Source: Frigoribacterium sp. CG_9.8
GTDB taxonomy: Bacteria > Actinomycetota > Actinomycetes > Actinomycetales > Microbacteriaceae
Direction: 5' to 3'
DNA: 64,000 nt
NCBI RefSeq assembly: GCF_015751965.1
Contig: NZ_JADOVH010000002.1
Location: 434,001 to 498,000 of the forward strand
Shown here: positions 37,919-46,653 of the stretch, piece by piece
Numbering within the stretch: the first letter of the stretch is position 1
Layout: every line of letters begins with the position of its first letter
Program-made: the position numbers and the translations under genes
The notes under the pieces: generated by a model
The model's database searches: none
Told to the model about the DNA's origin: nothing
What the model saw: the letters and a program-made list of their open reading frames with translations, nothing else

Positions 37919-40498
37919 TCAGTATTGACCCCGGCTGACCAGCGCGGCTCTAAGGAACGGTGCTGTTCGGCTCGCTCCATTGACGGAGACTTCCTCCGGT
38001 GTCCCCGTGGCCACCACCTGTCCGCCGGCGTCTCCTGCTCCGGGTCCGAGGTCTATGACCCAATCGGCTTCGGCCACGACGCGCATGTCGTGCTCAACGA
38101 CGATCACGGTGTTTCCCCCGTCGACGAGGCGTTGGAGGTGCCCGATGAGACGATCGGAATCGGCCGGGTGCAAGCCCGAGGTCGGCTCGTCGAGGAGATA
38201 AAGGGTGTCGCCCAGTTGGGCGCGGCGTAGCTCTGCCGCCAGCTTGACGCGCTGCGCCTCTCCACCCGACAACTCTGTAGCCGACTGGCCGAGCGAGATA
38301 TAGCCAAGTCCGACGTCCAGGAGCGCGTCGAGGTGCTGGACGATGTCGCTCTCCGCGTCGAAGAACTCCCGCGCCGTGCTGACACTCATCGCGAGTACTT
38401 CGGCCACGGTCTTGCCATCCAGCCGGACCTCCAGCGTCTCGGCGTTGTATCGCGTCCCCCCGCACGCGGTGCACGGGGCATGCACCGTCGGCAGGAACAG
38501 AAGCTCGACCTCGATCACGCCTTCACCTTTGCAGATCGGGCATCTACCGCTGGGGAGATTGAAGGAGAACCTGCTGGCTCCGTAGCGGCGTCGCCGCGCT
38601 TCGGGGGTCGCGGCAAAACAGCTGCGGATGCGATCGAAGACGCCCGTATACGTCGCCACATTTGACCGGGGCGTTCGTCCGATGGGTTTCTGGGTCACGT
38701 GCACGATCCGACGAACGCGATCGGCTGGGCCTGATGCGCGGCCGGCCGTCGTCACAGGCGAGGCCGAGTCGAGCGGATCCTCCGAGGTGGTTTCCAGATC
38801 CGCCTCGGCTTCACTCGTGACACTGGCGAGGTCCGCGCGGAGCAGGTCCGGAATGCCGTGATTGATAAGAGTCGACTTACCCGAACCGGACACGCCGGTG
38901 ATGGCGGTGAAGGCTCCCAGGGGAAAGGCCACGGTGACATCTGACAGGTTGTTCCGCGTGACGTTATGGAGTGTGAGCCGGCCGTCGCCGACCCGGCGCT
39001 CACGGGGTTGATCGGAAGCCGAGTTGGAGCCACCGAAGAGGTAGCGACGGGTCACGGACTCCTCCACTTCGCGAAGACCGTCGATCCTTCCCGAATAGAC
39101 AACGGTCCCGCCGGAAGCGCCGGCGCCGGGACCGATGTCGACGATCCAGTCAGCCTCCCGGATGACGTCGATAGAGTGTTCGACGTAGAAGACGGTGTTG
39201 CCAGAGTCCCTGAGGTTTCTGAGAATGCGAAGCAACGCTTCGGTATCGGCGGGATGGAGCCCGGCGGAAGGCTCGTCCAGGACGAACACCACACCGAAGA
39301 GGCGTGAGAGCACCTGAGTTGCCAAGCGTATACGCTGGAATTCTCCGGACGACAGGGCGGAAGTCGTGCGGTCGAGCGTCAGGTAGCCCAGGCCGAGGTC
39401 GATGATCGGTGACAGCCGTCCCAGCAGCTCGGATGCTAGCCGTTGTGCGGCGAGACGCTTCTCCGGAGGGAGATAGTCGTCCTCGGACTGCCCGGTCGAC
39501 CTCCACTCAGGGAGGAGCACGCGTTCCATCAAGCGAGCCACGTCGTCCAGCGGCATCCTCGAGATCTCGGTGATGTCGGCGCCTTCGAACGTGACGGCGA
39601 GGGCGTCCGGCTTGAGCCGCTTCCCGCCGCAGACGGGGCACCGGACGCTGATCATGTACTCAGCAACTTTCTGGCGCATTCTGGCACTCTTCGAGTTCGC
39701 AAATGTTTCCAGAACATAGCGTTTGACCCCGATGAACGTGCTCATATAGCGCGGTTCCGCCCCGGATGCCACGGCCTCGCGCACCTGGCTGGGGGAGCGG
39801 TCTGTGAACACGGGCACCTGCGGTGATTCCTGCGTATACAAGGCCCAGTCCCGCTGGTCGCTGGGAAGTTCCCGCCAGGGCACGTCGATGTCGTATCCGA
39901 GAGATATCAGACTGTCCTGAAGCTGTTTACCGTGCCAGGCGGTCGGCCAGGCCGCAATCGCCCGGTCGCGAATCGACAGGGAGTCGTCGGGGACCATGAG
40001 TTGCTCGGGCACGTCGTATATTCGACCGATGCCATGGCATGCGGGGCACGCGCCCTGGACAGTGTTTGCGGAGAAGTCTTCGGCGAGCAACATTGGGGCG
40101 TCGAGCGGATATGTCCCGACGCGGGAATAGAGCATGCGGACGACGTTCGCCACCGTCGTCGCGCTCCCAACAGTCGAGCGTGCAGAGCCACCAGTTCTGC
40201 GCTGTGGAAGGGCGACCGCGGGTGGGAGGCCCTCAATCGAATCGATGTCGGGTACACCCACCTGGTCGATGAGGCGCCGTGCGTAGGGAGCGACGGATTC
40301 GAAGAATCGGCGCTGTGCTTCGGCATAGATGGTGCCGAAGGCGAGCGAACTCTTTCCTGATCCTGAGACGCCGGTGAATGCTACGAGGGCATCCCGCGGA
40401 ATGTCGACGTCTACGGAACGCAGGTTGTGCTCGCGGGCTCCGCGAACGCTCACCTGGTCGAGACGTGTCCCGGCTGTAGAGCTGTCCATTGTGTTCAT
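37919..40498 (-). CDS. UvrA-like ABC ATPase (drug-resistance class)
   Basis: The 859-residue protein is a UvrA paralogue with two ATPase domains. Walker A loops are GVSGSGKSS near residue 40 and GVSGSGKST near residue 540. The signature of domain 1 is LSSGEFQR and of domain 2 LSGGEAQR. Zinc-finger cysteines are present (CPVCGG, CPICKG, CTACGG). It is shorter than repair UvrA (about 950) and resembles DrrC-type proteins linked to resistance to DNA-binding antibiotics, so a repair-independent role is likely. ATG 40498 follows GAGGAG at good spacing; ATG 40576 lacks one. Confidence 0.85.
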   Translation of the reverse strand: MNTMDSSTAGTRLDQVSVRGAREHNLRSVDVDIPRDALVAFTGVSGSGKSSLAFGTIYAEAQRRFFESVAPYARRLIDQVGVPDIDSIEGLPPAVALPQRRTGGSARSTVGSATTVANVVRMLYSRVGTYPLDAPMLLAEDFSANTVQGACPACHGIGRIYDVPEQLMVPDDSLSIRDRAIAAWPTAWHGKQLQDSLISLGYDIDVPWRELPSDQRDWALYTQESPQVPVFTDRSPSQVREAVASGAEPRYMSTFIGVKRYVLETFANSKSARMRQKVAEYMISVRCPVCGGKRLKPDALAVTFEGADITEISRMPLDDVARLMERVLLPEWRSTGQSEDDYLPPEKRLAAQRLASELLGRLSPIIDLGLGYLTLDRTTSALSSGEFQRIRLATQVLSRLFGVVFVLDEPSAGLHPADTEALLRILRNLRDSGNTVFYVEHSIDVIREADWIVDIGPGAGASGGTVVYSGRIDGLREVEESVTRRYLFGGSNSASDQPRERRVGDGRLTLHNVTRNNLSDVTVAFPLGAFTAITGVSGSGKSTLINHGIPDLLRADLASVTSEAEADLETTSEDPLDSASPVTTAGRASGPADRVRRIVHVTQKPIGRTPRSNVATYTGVFDRIRSCFAATPEARRRRYGASRFSFNLPSGRCPICKGEGVIEVELLFLPTVHAPCTACGGTRYNAETLEVRLDGKTVAEVLAMSVSTAREFFDAESDIVQHLDALLDVGLGYISLGQSATELSGGEAQRVKLAAELRRAQLGDTLYLLDEPTSGLHPADSDRLIGHLQRLVDGGNTVIVVEHDMRVVAEADWVIDLGPGAGDAGGQVVATGTPEEVSVNGASRTAPFLRAALVSRGQY

Positions 40499-40960
40499 CC
40501 CGCGCATCTCCTCGATGTCGTCAGATTCTGAAGGGTGCTCGGTTCGTTGACCAGCAAGTACGAATTTGCTGCGCAAATTTGCTGCTTAAACCCTAACAAC
40601 TTCATTTTTGACGCGTGCTCGGGTGGAATAGACCCAACCGATTCCATGGGAGCCATCGCCTGATGGAGTCGTGCTTCACAGCACTTCTTCACACCACGAT
40701 GGTCGTCGCGAAGATCGCCGCCATCGATCCTTCGACGATGACGCGCTCAGGTTTCGCAGCCTATGAACCGTCCCGGATTCAGTTGTCTCAGATGCAAGCT
40801 GAATCGCGTACTTGTCGGTCCACCGTAGGGGATGAACGGTCCAAGCTCTCCAAACTCCATTGAGGTGAGAAAATGGTCGAATGCGGGATCGGTAACCGCG
40901 GTAGTGGCCGAAAACTCGGCAAAATGTAGATGAGAAATTCCTGCCTGCTAGGTTGGCGGG
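40499..40960. promoter_or_regulatory. 462-base divergent region between the UvrA-like and MazG-like genes
   Basis: No convincing gene is seen. AATTTGCTGC is duplicated around 40563-40585 and includes the palindrome GCAAATTTGC. This region must hold both promoters, but no SOS box or known operator was found. Confidence 0.5.
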
Positions 40961-41281
40961 ATGGTCGACAAGTCAGTTCGCGATGAGATCGCGGCATTCG
41001 TTGCCGAGCGGGACTGGGCGCAGTTCCACAGCCCCGAGAACCTGGCGAAGAGCATCGTGATTGAAGCGGGCGAGTTGCTCGAGTGCTTCCAGTGGAACGC
41101 AGATGCCGACGAGGCCAGAGTGCGCGAGGAACTGGCCGACGTGCTCACGTACTGCTTGCTGCTCGCGGAGCGCATTGGTGCGGATCCGGAGCAGATCATC
41201 CTCGACAAGCTGGCCGCCACTCGAGCGAAGTATCCGGTGGACAAGGCGCGGGGGCGCAGCGCCAAATATGACGCCCTTTAA
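40961..41281 (+). CDS. MazG-like nucleotide pyrophosphohydrolase
   Basis: The 106-residue all-alpha protein resembles the small MazG-like/dCTPase group that hydrolyses (d)NTPs to monophosphates. The metal-binding motif is EAGELLE at about residues 35-41, with the second half EELADVLTY at about 56-64. It lies 14 bp into the start of the helicase gene, so the two are translated together. Family members act in nucleotide-pool cleaning or in anti-phage nucleotide depletion. The partner here makes a defence role attractive but unproven. Confidence 0.85.
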   Translation: MVDKSVRDEIAAFVAERDWAQFHSPENLAKSIVIEAGELLECFQWNADADEARVREELADVLTYCLLLAERIGADPEQIILDKLAATRAKYPVDKARGRSAKYDAL

Positions 41282-43034
41282 CATCGGGCGGCTCGACTTC
41301 ACCCCGGATGCCGTCAAGACATGGGCGTCCCTCGATCACCGCAACACCAACTGGCCCGTTGTCTACGTCTTGGACGACGTCAAGGGCGATGGCCGGGCTG
41401 CTATTGGGGGCGGTCTCAACGACGTCTATGTGGGGGAGTCCCGCAATGCCGCGGCACGGATGCGGCAGCACTTCGACTCACCGGAAAAGAAGCACCTGCG
41501 TACCATCCGGGTGATCGTCGACGAGACGTTCAACAAGTCGGTCTGTCTCGACCTGGAGTCGTACCTGATCCGGATGCTGGCGGGCGATGGCTCGTACCGG
41601 GTGCTGAACAGGAACGACGGGATCACCGAGGCCGACTACTACGATCGCGAGCAGTACCGCGAGTCCTTTCTCGAGGTGTTCGATCAGCTGAAGCGGGACG
41701 GGGTCTTCACCCGAACCATTCCCGAGATCGAGAACAGCGACCTCTTCAAACTCTCACCTTTCAAAGCCTTGACACCGGACCAGGCGATCGCGGTCGAGGA
41801 CATCCTCGAGGGCCTCTTCGAGGACCTCGAGTCGGGCGCGAAGAGCACGACCGTCATCCAGGGTGAGCCGGGGACCGGCAAGACCGTCGTCGCCATCTAC
41901 ATGCTCAAGTTGCTCGTGGACATCGCGTTCACCGCTCCCGCTGAAGACCTCGATAGCGACACGCTCTTCTCCGATTTCTTCGTCGAGGGCTACCAAGACC
42001 TTCTCAAGGACATTCGGATCGGCCTTGTCGTGCCGCAGCAGTCGTTGCGCGAATCGATCAAGAAGGTGTTCAAGAAGACCCCGGGATTGCATCCGTCGAT
42101 GGTGATGACCGCCTTCGACGTCGGCTTCTCGGATCAGCACTTCGACCTGCTCATCGTCGACGAAGCGCACCGTCTCAACCAGCGCGCGAATCAACCTTCA
42201 GGGGTGCAGAACAAGAAATTCAGAGAAATCACCGAGAAGCTCTTCGGACACGACGACAAGACGAAGACCCAGCTCGACTGGATCCAGGCGAAGAGCACGC
42301 ACCAGATCTTCCTGCTCGATGCGGCCCAGAGCGTTCGGCCAGCCGACCTGCCTCCCGAGATGCTGAGTGAACTCGTGCGGGAGGCGAAGGCCGTGAATCG
42401 CAACTATCCGCTGCTCTCCCAGATGCGGGTTCAGGCCGGGTCAGACTACGTGTCCTACATCAGGCGCATCCTCGGTTCGGGTGCACCGGTGGCTCCTGAG
42501 GGGTTCGACGGCTACGGGTTTCGACTCTTCGACAACCTTGCTGAGATGCGTGAGGAAATCCGGCGCAAGGATGCCGAGGTCGGGCTCTGTCGCCTGCTCG
42601 CCGGGTATGCATGGGTGTGGAAAACGAAGAACGACAAGACGGCATTCGACATTTCACTGGACGGCGTGCAGCTTCGCTGGAACAGCAAGCAGGTCGACTG
42701 GATTGCCTCGCCAAAAGCCATCGACGAAGTCGGCTCCATCCATACCGTTCAGGGCTACGACCTCAACTACGCGGGTGTGATCATCGGCCTGGATCTTCGC
42801 TACGACTCTGTCAACGGCACGTTGATCGTCGATCGGGATTCGTACTTCGATACGAAGGGCAAGGAGAACAATGACGTCTTGGGGAAGAAGTACACGGACG
42901 ATGATCTCCTGCGATTCATCAGCAATATCTATGCGGTGCTGCTCACCCGCGGCATCCTGGGCACCTACGTGTACGTATGCGACCCGGCGCTTCGCGCGTA
43001 CCTGCGGCAGTTCATCCCGCAGCAATCTAGCTAG
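41268..43034 (+). CDS. GIY-YIG-like nuclease fused to Schlafen-type (DUF2075) helicase
   Basis: The 588-residue protein has two parts. Residues 29-70 (VVYVLDDVKGDGRAAIGG, then DVYVGESRNAAARMRQHF) resemble a GIY-YIG nuclease core. From about residue 165 follows a superfamily-1-like ATPase of the DUF2075/Schlafen group-3 helicase type: Walker A GEPGTGKT at 199-206, Walker B VDEAH with D298-H301, a SIHTVQGYDLNYAGVIIG motif, and the terminal YAVLLTRGILGTYVYVCDP. ATG 41268 overlaps the MazG-like gene. The architecture fits a nucleic-acid-targeting effector. The GIY-YIG call is less certain than the helicase call. Confidence 0.8.
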   Translation: MTPFNIGRLDFTPDAVKTWASLDHRNTNWPVVYVLDDVKGDGRAAIGGGLNDVYVGESRNAAARMRQHFDSPEKKHLRTIRVIVDETFNKSVCLDLESYLIRMLAGDGSYRVLNRNDGITEADYYDREQYRESFLEVFDQLKRDGVFTRTIPEIENSDLFKLSPFKALTPDQAIAVEDILEGLFEDLESGAKSTTVIQGEPGTGKTVVAIYMLKLLVDIAFTAPAEDLDSDTLFSDFFVEGYQDLLKDIRIGLVVPQQSLRESIKKVFKKTPGLHPSMVMTAFDVGFSDQHFDLLIVDEAHRLNQRANQPSGVQNKKFREITEKLFGHDDKTKTQLDWIQAKSTHQIFLLDAAQSVRPADLPPEMLSELVREAKAVNRNYPLLSQMRVQAGSDYVSYIRRILGSGAPVAPEGFDGYGFRLFDNLAEMREEIRRKDAEVGLCRLLAGYAWVWKTKNDKTAFDISLDGVQLRWNSKQVDWIASPKAIDEVGSIHTVQGYDLNYAGVIIGLDLRYDSVNGTLIVDRDSYFDTKGKENNDVLGKKYTDDDLLRFISNIYAVLLTRGILGTYVYVCDPALRAYLRQFIPQQSS

Positions 43035-43212
43035 CACCTATGACGCGTGGCAGACAGATCCTGAACCGACTATGCCTGAACTCGACCTTGGCGGGCATCT
43101 GCATGTTTATCCGGACCTACCAGCGAACAGACGAATGCTCCGTATGCCCGACCGGAGTGTTTTTCACTCTTCTGCCCGACTGATCTGATCTTGGCTGACA
43201 CCTCGATTGCGG

Positions 43213-43237
43213 CCCTAATGGGCTGCTTCAATTAGGG
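43213..43237 (+). promoter_or_regulatory. Hairpin covering the ribosome site of the small membrane protein gene
   Basis: CCCTAAT and ATTAGGG form a 7-bp stem with an 11-base loop. The AGGG of the right arm is the only ribosome-site candidate for ATG 43245. Confidence 0.35.
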
Positions 43238-43244
43238 TGTTGGC

Positions 43245-43463
43245 ATGACTAAACGATCTGTTGCGAGATTTCTAGTCTTCTTCACTATTTCGGTCGCCTC
43301 TGCTGCATCTCTCATATGGGTACTGCCAGCCAGCCTGGGTTCGGACGCCTCGATCCAGACCTGGATTCCAATCGCGCTCGGTGCTGTCTTTGCGGCTAGT
43401 GCATACGTGGCATGGCTGGTCCGGCCCAACTGGAAACAGCTGTCGGCTGAATCGACGCACTAG
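43245..43463 (+). CDS. Small two-helix membrane protein, unrecognised
   Basis: The 72-residue product starts MTKRSVARF and has two hydrophobic segments (about residues 8-28 and 40-60) separated by a short Asp-containing loop, ending in a polar tail. No family was recognised. It has a plausible ribosome site and stands alone between the helicase gene and an alcohol dehydrogenase gene. It could be a genuine small membrane protein or a chance open frame. Confidence 0.5.
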   Translation: MTKRSVARFLVFFTISVASAASLIWVLPASLGSDASIQTWIPIALGAVFAASAYVAWLVRPNWKQLSAESTH

Positions 43464-43656
43464 GAGGCAGCCGCGGTCCGTCGATTCCGCCTGCTGGGAC
43501 ACTGCAGAATTATGAGCTGCGCACAGTATCTCTGCACGAACATATCGCCGGGCATTACCCCGTGCGGATACTCCGCAAACCGGTCCGCACGGCGCTCGCG
43601 GCAAGAAGACGGGCCGAAGTCTCCCTCGGGCTGGCGACCCTGATAAATTGAGAAGT

Positions 43657-44664
43657 GTGTACGCCATTGAGCTAGATGCTCCTGCCCCGCTGTCTGAACA
43701 TCCACTTACCTGGCGCGAGATCGCCACCCCCGAGCCCGGCCCAGGGCAGCTGCTGATCAAAGTAGCAGCGTGCGGGGTGTGCCGCTCCAATCTGCACATG
43801 ATCGAGGGGGATTGGGTCGATGGGGGAGTGCCTGCCATCAGCCCGATCATCCCCGGGCACGAGGCGACTGGCACCGTAGCCGCGCTTGGTGCGGGTGTGA
43901 CGACATTCCAAGTCGGTGACCGGGTTGGCGTGCAGCCGCTCTGGTGGACCTGCGAGGAGTGCGAGTTCTGCCTCTCCGGCCGCGAGGAGCTCTGCCATGA
44001 GCGCAAGATCACGGGTGAGCACGTGAACGGCGCCTACGCGGAGTTCATGCTCTCGTATGCGGCGCACAGCTATCACGTGCCGGAGTCCATCGACCTGGTT
44101 GATGCTGCTCCGCTGTTCTGCCCGGGAATCACCGCGTTCAGCGCCGTCTCAAAGCTCGACCTCGGGCCCGGAAAGCGTGTCGGAGTGTTCGGCATCGGCG
44201 GCGTTGGTCATATGGCCCTGCAGTTTGCGGTACTCACCGGAGCCGACGTCATCGCCGTGGGTCGCAGCGCTGGTCACCTCGAGGTAGCGAAAGAACTTGG
44301 CGCAGCGGAGGCGGTGGACTCGACGAAGGTCGATCCGGGTGAATACCTGGAAGACTCACTCGACGCGGTGCTCACCTTCGCGCCCTCCGACGCAGTGAAC
44401 GCCGGCGCACTCCGGGCACTCAAGTGGGGCGGCACTCTTGTCACTGGTGTTCCCCTGACATTCGAGGGGTTCCCCTTCAATAAGAGCCAGACCGTGATCG
44501 GTACGATCCTCGGCAACCGCGCGCAGATGAACGAGGTACTGCGTCTCGCCGCGGACGGGAAGATCCGCACCGTGGTCGACCGCTTCCCGATGGCCGATGC
44601 AGCCGAGGTTCTGCTGAAGCTCACCAGTGGAGAGTTGCGCTCGCGCGCCGTGCTCAAGAACTGA
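43657..44664 (+). CDS. Zinc-dependent alcohol dehydrogenase
   Basis: The 335-residue medium-chain dehydrogenase has catalytic zinc ligands in CGVCRSNLHM and PGHEATG, the structural zinc cysteines in CEECEFCLSGREELC, and the cofactor-binding GIGGVGHMALQ. The substrate is unknown; it resembles the AdhP/AdhA group. The start is uncertain between GTG 43657 and TTG 43648. A second enzyme of this type is at 57850-58860. Confidence 0.9.
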   Translation: MYAIELDAPAPLSEHPLTWREIATPEPGPGQLLIKVAACGVCRSNLHMIEGDWVDGGVPAISPIIPGHEATGTVAALGAGVTTFQVGDRVGVQPLWWTCEECEFCLSGREELCHERKITGEHVNGAYAEFMLSYAAHSYHVPESIDLVDAAPLFCPGITAFSAVSKLDLGPGKRVGVFGIGGVGHMALQFAVLTGADVIAVGRSAGHLEVAKELGAAEAVDSTKVDPGEYLEDSLDAVLTFAPSDAVNAGALRALKWGGTLVTGVPLTFEGFPFNKSQTVIGTILGNRAQMNEVLRLAADGKIRTVVDRFPMADAAEVLLKLTSGELRSRAVLKN

Positions 44665-44752
44665 TTTTCACCGAGCCGCGTCAGGGGGCCGGAAACAGCA
44701 CAGTCACCTAACAGCATCCGTCAGTCGGAATCTGCCAGATGGAATCTGCCCG

Positions 44753-46444
44753 TCAGGACAACCCGACGATCTCGCCGTTCTCGTCGATATCGATGTGCTC
44801 GGCCGCTGGTGCAGACGAGAGACCGGGCATGGTGCGCATGTCGCCGCAGATGGGGTAGATGAATCCAGCCCCGATTGACGCACGTACCTCACGCACCGGC
44901 AGTCGCCACCCGGTGGGTGCTCCCTTGATGCGGGGATCGGCCGACAGGGACAGGTGTGTCTTGGCGATGCATACCGGCAGATTGCCAAATCCCGCCTGCT
45001 CGTACCTGTCGAGTTGCCGCGCGGCCAGCGGTGAGATGTCCACCCCGTCGGCGCCGTACATTTCGCGCGCGATCAGATCGATCTTGTCGACCAGGGGAAG
45101 CTCGTCGGGATAGAGCCGGTGGTAGCTCGACGGTTCAGCGCACGCCTCGGCTACCGCCTCGGCCAATTCGGCCGCACCGCTGCCGCCCTCGGTGAAGTGG
45201 TGACTGATGGCCACCCGCACACCCTCCTCCGCTGCGATGTCCATGATCGCCCGGTGCTCACTGTCGTGGTCGGTGGGAAACGCATTCACGGCAATGACCG
45301 GTGTGACTCCGTGCTTGCGGATGTTGGCGATCTGCTGGCGGAGGTTCGCCGCCCCGGCGAAGATGTCATCGGGATTCTCGGCCAGCATCTCCGCGGGCAG
45401 CGGTCGACCGGCGACGACCCGGTACTTGCTCGAGTGGGTTTTCAGGTCACGCACCGTCGCGACAATGACGGCAGCATCCGGTGTCAGCCCGGACGCGCGG
45501 CACTTGATGTTGAAGAACTTTTCCGCGCCGATATCTGCTCCGAAGCCAGCCTCGGTGATGAGGTAGTCACCCGCATGGATGCCGATCAGGTCGGCGACGA
45601 CGGAGGAGTTACCGGTGGCGATATTGCCGAACGGACCCGCGTGCACGAGAACTGGCGTCTGCTCGACGGTCTGCATCAGGTTCGGCTTGATGGCATCCTT
45701 CAGCATCACCGTCATGGCACCCGCCGCCTTGAGCATCTCAGCCGTCACCGGATCGCCATCGCCGTTGTAGCCGACGACGATTCTTCCCATCCGCTCACGG
45801 AGATCACGCAGTGATGTGCACAGCGACAACAGCGCCATCACCTCGCTGGCTGCGGAGATGTCGAATCCGGTCTGCAGCGGATTGCCATCATCAGGAGTGC
45901 CGAGCCCGGTGATGATGTTGCGCAGTTCGCGGTCGTTGACGTCGAGGACGCGCCGCCAGGTGATCTCATGCGGATCCAACCCGAGACGGTTTCCCTTGTG
46001 GATATGGTTGCCGATCATCGCCGACAGTAGGTTGTGGGCCGCGGTCACGGCGTGCATGTCGCCGGTCAGGTGCAGGTTGAGTGCCTCCATCGGCACCACC
46101 TGGGCGTAGCCACCACCAGCGGCTCCACCCTTGATACCGAACACCGGCCCCATCGACGGCTGGCGGATGGCGACGATCCCGAGCTTGTCGATCTGCCGAA
46201 AGCCTTGGCCGAGCCCGATCGCTGTGGTCGTCTTGCCTGACCCGAGTGGTGTGGGCGTGATGGCGCTGACGACGACATACTTGGCCCGGGGACGGTCTCG
46301 CAGCTCATCGATCGCGTCGAGGGAGATCTTCGTTGCCGCGTTTCCGTAGGGTTCAAGCAGGTGTGCACCGATGCCCATGTCGGCTGCCACCTCGGTCAGC
46401 GGACGACGGGTCGCAGCACGGGAAATAGCGAGATCCGAAGGCAT
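44753..46444 (-). CDS. fhs: Formate-tetrahydrofolate ligase
   Basis: This enzyme joins formate and tetrahydrofolate with ATP to make 10-formyl-THF. The P-loop segment TPTPLGSGKTTTAIGLGQGF, the KGGAAGGGYAQVVP signature and LVHAGPFGNIATGNSSVVAD are clear. ATG 46444 gives 563 residues and the expected N-terminus (MPSDLAISRAA). A 31-residue longer start at 46537 is possible. It stands alone, so it probably supplies one-carbon units from formate. Confidence 0.94.
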   Translation of the reverse strand: MPSDLAISRAATRRPLTEVAADMGIGAHLLEPYGNAATKISLDAIDELRDRPRAKYVVVSAITPTPLGSGKTTTAIGLGQGFRQIDKLGIVAIRQPSMGPVFGIKGGAAGGGYAQVVPMEALNLHLTGDMHAVTAAHNLLSAMIGNHIHKGNRLGLDPHEITWRRVLDVNDRELRNIITGLGTPDDGNPLQTGFDISAASEVMALLSLCTSLRDLRERMGRIVVGYNGDGDPVTAEMLKAAGAMTVMLKDAIKPNLMQTVEQTPVLVHAGPFGNIATGNSSVVADLIGIHAGDYLITEAGFGADIGAEKFFNIKCRASGLTPDAAVIVATVRDLKTHSSKYRVVAGRPLPAEMLAENPDDIFAGAANLRQQIANIRKHGVTPVIAVNAFPTDHDSEHRAIMDIAAEEGVRVAISHHFTEGGSGAAELAEAVAEACAEPSSYHRLYPDELPLVDKIDLIAREMYGADGVDISPLAARQLDRYEQAGFGNLPVCIAKTHLSLSADPRIKGAPTGWRLPVREVRASIGAGFIYPICGDMRTMPGLSSAPAAEHIDIDENGEIVGLS

Positions 46445-46653
46445 GGCCGCGCCGCGTGATCGAGATGGCTTGAGAATGATGCCTCCTGAGTTGTACCCGC
46501 CCGCAGCGCAGTTGACTCGGTGGGTTGGTGGTGTCACGCGGCTGTAAGCGCCACCTTCATTGTCTCAAACTCGATCGGGGTGATCGTACCGACGGGGCAC
46601 AGCTGACCAGTACGGAATCTGGTTTCTGCGATCAGCCGGGTGGCACCTGTCGC

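Noticed and set aside
40615-40863. 82-codon open frame in the divergent region before the MazG-like gene
   Set aside because: No ribosome site, no recognisable motif, and it lies where two promoters must be.
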